DNA of 64,000 nucleotides from Shimia ponticola (GTDB lineage Bacteria > Pseudomonadota > Alphaproteobacteria > Rhodobacterales > Rhodobacteraceae), in contig NZ_VCDK01000003.1 of assembly GCF_007995215.1 (NCBI RefSeq), forward strand, positions 558,001 to 622,000, in the 5' to 3' direction. Position 1 is the first letter of the stretch. Each line of letters opens with the position of its first letter. This document shows, piece after piece, positions 60,028 to 64,000 of the stretch. The translations under genes were made by a program, and so were the position numbers. The notes under the pieces are model-generated. The model made no database searches, was not told where the DNA came from, and saw nothing but the letters and a program-made list of their open reading frames with translations.

Positions 60028-61491
60028 CTATTGGCCCGGCGGGTTGCCACGCCCCTTGATATGTTTGCGCAAACGCGATGGGGTCGATTTCTTTTTGTCC
60101 TTGTAGGGATTGGCATCCCCCTGCCCGCGCATCGTCAACCGGATCGGGGTCCCCGGCATGTCAAAGTCATCGCGCAGCCCGTTGATCAGGTAGCGGTTGT
60201 AGCTGTCCGGCATCTTGTCGGGCGCCGAACACATCACGACAAACCCCGGCGGGCGCGTTTTGGCCTGCGTGGCATAGCGCAATTTGATCCGGCGGCCCGC
60301 AGGCGCAGGCGGCGGGTGCGCTTCGATCATGGCAGTAAGCCAGCGGTTCAAGGCAGCCGTCGGCACACGGCGGTTCCAAACATCATAGGCCCGGATCACA
60401 GCCGCCTGCAGACGGTCGAGACCCCGCCCGGTTTTGGCTGACACTGTGATCAACGGCGCGCCGCGCAGCTGCGGCAGAAGCCTGTCAAAGGCCTCTTTCA
60501 AATCGCGGAGCTTTTCCTGTTTGTGGGGTTCGACGTCCCATTTGTTGACGGCCACCACGACGGCGCGTCCTTCGCGTTCGGCTAGGTCCGCAATGCGCAG
60601 ATCCTGTTGCTCAAACGGGATCGCCGCATCGAGCAGGACAATCACAACCTCTGCAAATTTCACGGCACGCAGGCCGTCACTGACCGACAGCTTCTCAAGC
60701 TTTTCCTGCACCTTGGCCCGCTTGCGCATGCCAGCGGTGTCGAAAATGCGGACCGGGATGTTGCCCTCGTCAGAGGCCCATTCCATGGTCAATGAGATCG
60801 CGTCACGCGTGATTCCAGCCTCTGGTCCGGTCAACAAACGGTCTTCGCCGAGCATCTTGTTGATAAGCGTCGATTTGCCCGCATTGGGCCGTCCGATGAC
60901 AGCCACCTGAAGCGGCCGTCCGCGAGTGACCAGAGATGCCTCTTCTTCAAGGTCAGCGTCGATGACAGGCGCTTCTTCCTCATCGCGACCTTTGAAGAGG
61001 TCCTCGAATGGGGTCAGAGCAGCGGCAAGGTCAGCCATCCCTTCACCATGTTCGGCGGAAATTGGTACGGGCTCGCCAAGACCCAGAGAGTAGGCCTCCA
61101 GCATACCCTCTTCTCCCGCATGGCCTTCGGCCTTGTTTGTGACAAGGATCACGTGCTCGGCGCGCTTGCGCAGGATATCGGCAAACATTTCGTCCGAGGC
61201 CGTGATGCCGGCGCGTGCGTCCACCATGAACAGGCAAACGTCTGCCATATCGACGGCGCGCTCTGTCAGGCGGCGCATGCGTCCCTGCAGGCTGTCGTCG
61301 GTCGCGTCTTCGAGACCGGCGGTGTCGATTACGGTGAATTTCAGGTGGCCAAGCCGCGCCTGACCTTCGCGCAGGTCACGCGTCACGCCGGGCTGGTCAT
61401 CAACCAGCGCCTGCTTGCGCCCGATGAGGCGGTTGAAAAGTGTGGATTTGCCCACATTGGGCCTGCCCACAATGGCCAGCGAAAAGGTCAT
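60028..61491 (-). CDS. der: Ribosome biogenesis GTPase Der (EngA)
   Basis: 487 residues with two tandem GTPase domains: P-loops GRPNVGKST (9-17) and GRPNAGKST (200-208); switch/G3 'DTAGLED' and '[11 protein letters not shown]'; G4 NKAE (first, in place of NKxD) and NKWD (second). The C-terminal KH-like domain follows, with a basic Lys/Arg-rich tail. It acts in 50S assembly. The bamB gene lies 47 bp upstream on the same strand, the usual bamB-der order. Confidence 0.97.
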   Translation of the reverse strand: MTFSLAIVGRPNVGKSTLFNRLIGRKQALVDDQPGVTRDLREGQARLGHLKFTVIDTAGLEDATDDSLQGRMRRLTERAVDMADVCLFMVDARAGITASDEMFADILRKRAEHVILVTNKAEGHAGEEGMLEAYSLGLGEPVPISAEHGEGMADLAAALTPFEDLFKGRDEEEAPVIDADLEEEASLVTRGRPLQVAVIGRPNAGKSTLINKMLGEDRLLTGPEAGITRDAISLTMEWASDEGNIPVRIFDTAGMRKRAKVQEKLEKLSVSDGLRAVKFAEVVIVLLDAAIPFEQQDLRIADLAEREGRAVVVAVNKWDVEPHKQEKLRDLKEAFDRLLPQLRGAPLITVSAKTGRGLDRLQAAVIRAYDVWNRRVPTAALNRWLTAMIEAHPPPAPAGRRIKLRYATQAKTRPPGFVVMCSAPDKMPDSYNRYLINGLRDDFDMPGTPIRLTMRGQGDANPYKDKKKSTPSRLRKHIKGRGNPPGQ

Positions 61492-61538
61492 GGGTGTCCT
61501 CGGAACGGATAGACCGGCTCCGTTACATCATCAAAGGC

Positions 61539-62888
61539 TCAACGGAAAGCCAAGAGTTGTCCACGCTTGGAAACCACATAAAGCGTGCCACCAGCCACAG
61601 CAGGTGCAGAGGCCGCCCCGCCCTGAATTGGCAGGGTCTGTACGAGACTGCCACTTGCCGGATCAAAAGCCCGCAAAAGCCCGTCCGTCGAAGCCAGCCA
61701 CAACTGACCACCGGCCAAGACGGGGCCGTAATGCGCAAAGATGGCGCGCTTCCTGCGGTCTCGATCAGAGGTGAAGAACGGCAACTCACGCTGCCAAGCA
61801 ATCGCCCCGGTGTCGCGGTCCAGACGCGTCAGTTTATTGTCATCGCTGACTGCAAAGAGCGCGGTTCCGGCAACGACAGGCACGCCATATGCACCGATAT
61901 TCGCAGTCCAGCGCCGCTCGCCTGTGCGTAGATCAAGAGCGACCATGCGCCCCGACGGGTTCGCCGTGTAGACGGTCTCGCCTGCGATCACAGGGTCGGA
62001 GGCGATATCGCTGATCTGGCCAAGAGCCGTGCCTTTACGGCTGCCGAGCACGGCCGCATTCCAAAGGCGCACGCCGCCCTGACGGAATGTGCCGACCAAT
62101 TCGGCAGACGGGAACGGGAATACAGCCATCGTGTCGTTGACCGCCACGCCCGGTCCGCCCAAGAGATTCGATCCGCTGGGGGTTCCGATCACCTGCCAAT
62201 CAATCCGACCGCTATCGGCATTGATCGCCCATGCGATGCTGTCGCGGGCGGCAAGATAGACGCGGCCATCGAAATAGGTTGGCGCAGCACCGCCGAAGGC
62301 ATCGAGGTCCTGTGTCCAGATTTCACCGCCGCTGGCCGGGTCGAGCGCGACAACCTCACCAAAACCGGTGGTGGCAAAAACCATGTCATTGCCAAAGGCC
62401 AGACCGCCGCCGCCACCTTGCGCGGCGCGTTCTATAGACGGTGTGAGATCAACGGACCAAATCCGCTCACCCGCAGTGTTGGTCGCAGAAACGGTGCTGG
62501 TGCTGTCCATGGTGTAGATCAGGCCACCGGCAATAATTGGCTCCGCCGTGATGCGGTTGCGGCGACTGTCGCCGTCTCCGATGCGCGTTGACCAGACCTG
62601 GGCCGGAGTTTTCGACAACGCCGCATGTGGCATCAAGTGCGAGGCTGATCCAGCGCGATGGGTCCAATTGGCATTTTGGGTGACACTGGGCAAACGCACG
62701 GGCGTTGCGGCAACCTGAGCAGCTTGCTCGGCAATGATGGCATCTTTCGAAGGACCGATGCGCACCTCTTCGCGCGGACCGACCAGTGCAGGGTCCTGTT
62801 CGGCACAGGCAGCGAGCAAACCCGCCAATCCCAGTATCAGACCAGTACGATGGCCCAGCTTCTTTAGCCCATCCAGATACGTTGCCAC
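61539..62888 (-). CDS. bamB: Outer membrane assembly lipoprotein BamB (PQQ-like beta propeller)
   Basis: 449 residues from a GTG at 62888. The lipobox LLAAC gives Cys28 as lipidated residue (GLILGLAGLLAAC). The rest is an eight-bladed WD/PQQ propeller with repeating 'GGLIYTMDSTSTVSATNTAG', 'VVALDPASGGEIWTQDLDAF' and 'GRMVALDLRTGERRWTANIG'. BamB helps the Bam complex insert beta-barrel proteins. GTG is chosen because AGGCGGA lies ~8 bases before and the signal peptide then has normal length; the long frame to 62972 overlaps the previous gene. Follows the TPR gene closely. Confidence 0.9.
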   Translation of the reverse strand: MATYLDGLKKLGHRTGLILGLAGLLAACAEQDPALVGPREEVRIGPSKDAIIAEQAAQVAATPVRLPSVTQNANWTHRAGSASHLMPHAALSKTPAQVWSTRIGDGDSRRNRITAEPIIAGGLIYTMDSTSTVSATNTAGERIWSVDLTPSIERAAQGGGGGLAFGNDMVFATTGFGEVVALDPASGGEIWTQDLDAFGGAAPTYFDGRVYLAARDSIAWAINADSGRIDWQVIGTPSGSNLLGGPGVAVNDTMAVFPFPSAELVGTFRQGGVRLWNAAVLGSRKGTALGQISDIASDPVIAGETVYTANPSGRMVALDLRTGERRWTANIGAYGVPVVAGTALFAVSDDNKLTRLDRDTGAIAWQRELPFFTSDRDRRKRAIFAHYGPVLAGGQLWLASTDGLLRAFDPASGSLVQTLPIQGGAASAPAVAGGTLYVVSKRGQLLAFR

Positions 62889-62907
62889 CGCTTGATCCGC
62901 CTGCTTA

Positions 62908-63588
62908 TTATTGGCCGTTGGCCAAATCGTTAGCATCGAACGGCAGATTTGCCAACTCGGGCGTCGCGCCAAGTGCGGTGATCAACTGAACCAGCCTTTG
63001 GCGTTGCACACCGCTTGTTTCCGCATCCTGCAGCAGCGCTTGCAAATCGGCCACGGCAGCGTCGGTGCCTTCGGTCGCAATCTTGTCCAGCGCAATCATT
63101 TCCAGAGCCACCGTCCGGTATGGGCCACCGGGCCGGGACAGGAATTGCAAGGTCAGCGCGCGGTCGGGGTCATCTGAAGGCCCGATCAAAAGCGCCTTGA
63201 TAGAGGCGAGATCGGCGTAGATCGCATCGTTCTCTGCGTTTTCCGCAATCGCCTGCAGGGTCTCGACGGCCGCAGCGACATCTTCTGCTGCTTCGAATTG
63301 GGCCGCTGCCAACAGGCCAGTCACGACGCTTTCGGGACCAGAAATCGCGGCGAGGGTCTGCGCGCTTTCAGCCGGGTCAGATACCTCAAGCGCGGCCGTA
63401 ATTGCATCGCCCTTGGCTTGGGCTGCGGCTGCGGTCGTGGCCTTGCGGTATTCATTATAGGCGGTGCCACCCACGATGCCTGCCACGACCAATGCCGCGA
63501 TCCACCCGTACTTGCGCAGGGCGTCTTTCATGCGGTCGCGGCGCAGTTCCTCATCAACCTCGCTGATGAAGCTGTCGGTATTGCTCAT
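62908..63588 (-). CDS. YfgM-like membrane-anchored TPR protein
   Basis: 226 residues: cytoplasmic N-terminus with charged 'FISEVDEELRRDRMKDALRK', a membrane helix (~27-46, 'YGWIAALVVAGIVGGTAY'), and a helical periplasmic part with TPR-like repeats ('AAAVETLQAIAENAENDAIY', 'LQALLQDAETSGVQRQRLVQ'). The pair with bamB and der matches the yfgM-bamB-der order of enterobacteria, where YfgM links Sec translocon and chaperones. ATG at 63588 after GGAGG. Confidence 0.85.
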   Translation of the reverse strand: MSNTDSFISEVDEELRRDRMKDALRKYGWIAALVVAGIVGGTAYNEYRKATTAAAAQAKGDAITAALEVSDPAESAQTLAAISGPESVVTGLLAAAQFEAAEDVAAAVETLQAIAENAENDAIYADLASIKALLIGPSDDPDRALTLQFLSRPGGPYRTVALEMIALDKIATEGTDAAVADLQALLQDAETSGVQRQRLVQLITALGATPELANLPFDANDLANGQ

Positions 63589-63803
63589 TGGGGCCTCCAC
63601 ACCAGTTGCGGCTTGATACAGCGACTTTCCAAAGGAGGGCAAGACACCCCGAAATGCATCAAATTAGGCGCAGATGGCTGTAACCTGCGCTTTGATGTCA
63701 ACATTCCCTCGCGAAACCTTGAAGCGCTTTGGTGTACGCCCTATTCTGAACTCATCGGTTTAGTGCGCCCTTTTCACAGGGCAGCTGCTCCGCAGAAGAA
63801 TTT

Positions 63804-64000
63804 ATGACAAAAGGTTTCCCGGTCATGCGCCTCCTTCCGATCCTGACCGCCGTTCTGGTTTGTGGATTTCTCTACATGCTGGTTTTCGAGCGTGAGACGC
63901 TCCGCAATCTGGGCTCCAGCCCCGCTGAGGCGGCGATGGCCGAGCCGACGGCAGAACCCGGCGCGGATGAAGTCGCCACCGAAGCAACTGAGATTTCGGA
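63804..64000 (+). CDS. Efflux RND transporter periplasmic adaptor (HlyD/MFP type), N-terminal part
   Basis: The frame starts ATG at 63804 and runs off the right edge (65 codons). It begins with a basic n-region and one membrane helix ('MRLLPILTAVLVCGFLYMLV' from the second Met) followed by 'FERETLRNLGSSPAEAAMAE' and an acidic/Pro-rich linker. This is the usual start of adaptor subunits in roseobacter RND pumps, but the diagnostic lipoyl domain lies outside the window. Divergent from the YfgM-like gene. Confidence 0.6.
   Translation, partial: MTKGFPVMRLLPILTAVLVCGFLYMLVFERETLRNLGSSPAEAAMAEPTAEPGADEVATEATEIS

Overview
The window is chromosomal DNA of an alphaproteobacterium, most probably a marine member of the Rhodobacteraceae (Roseobacter group). 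This rests on recognisable genes, not on any database search: a DMSP lyase gene (dddP) in which every known metal ligand is conserved, a ROK-type regulator fragment, a relic of a C-P lyase (phn) locus of alphaproteobacterial type, secDF-yajC followed by ccmABCDG, a Hint-domain protein, an RTX protein, and many short GC-rich hairpins of the kind scattered through Rhodobacteraceae genomes. Most genes are GC-rich and tightly packed. A few stretches (about 9.9-11.6 kb and 54.3-55.1 kb) are clearly more AT-rich.

Layout. 1-3.2 kb is a decayed accessory region: the end of a ROK regulator, remnants of phnM and phnN around an intact DUF1045 gene, and a tyrosine recombinase with two compensating homopolymer indels, lying against the 3' end of a tRNA-Ser gene. 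3.4-9.9 kb is a compact + strand run: SPOR lipoprotein, D-Ala-D-Ala carboxypeptidase, tmk, holB, tatD, a metallo-beta-lactamase-fold hydrolase and an AEC transporter. 10.1-11.4 kb is an AT-rich islet with one membrane protein carrying five CX7C pairs in a Sel1/Hcp-like tail. 11.6-20.9 kb holds acnB, a TetR/Rieske-oxygenase divergent pair with twin operators, tRNA-Leu, a Hint protein, nnr (with an in-frame palindromic insertion) and glnB-glnA. 21-31.4 kb holds a vanadium-haloperoxidase-like Tat protein, a lytic transglycosylase, a DUF3445 relic beside dddP, a YrbL-like protein, an RTX protein, a hydrolase-OsmC fusion and bioY. 31.5-46.7 kb holds purB, an SDR / isocitrate-dehydrogenase-like divergent pair, two acyltransferases, a BASS transporter, ald, a radical SAM gene divergent from a degenerate Nudix (NrtR-like) regulator, and acnA. 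46.8-53.6 kb is one long minus-strand run yajC-secD-secF-TSUP-Mth938-ccmABCDG. 53.6-64 kb holds a hairpin-filled gap, a pentapeptide-repeat membrane protein, serS, a TspO-like protein, a GNAT-nitrilase fusion, a fatty acid desaturase, der, bamB and its TPR partner, and the start of an RND adaptor gene that runs off the window.

Functionally the window is mostly housekeeping: TCA cycle (two different aconitases), nitrogen assimilation (glnBA), cytochrome c maturation, Sec export, outer-membrane assembly (bamB) and DNA replication (holB, tmk). Around this are marine accessory functions (DMSP cleavage, haloperoxidase) and several small loci whose role cannot be read from the sequence. The best candidates for undescribed biology are the Hcp-like CX7C membrane protein, the radical SAM / dead-Nudix regulator pair with its TTGCA operator cluster, and the palindromic element that has been absorbed into the nnr reading frame.
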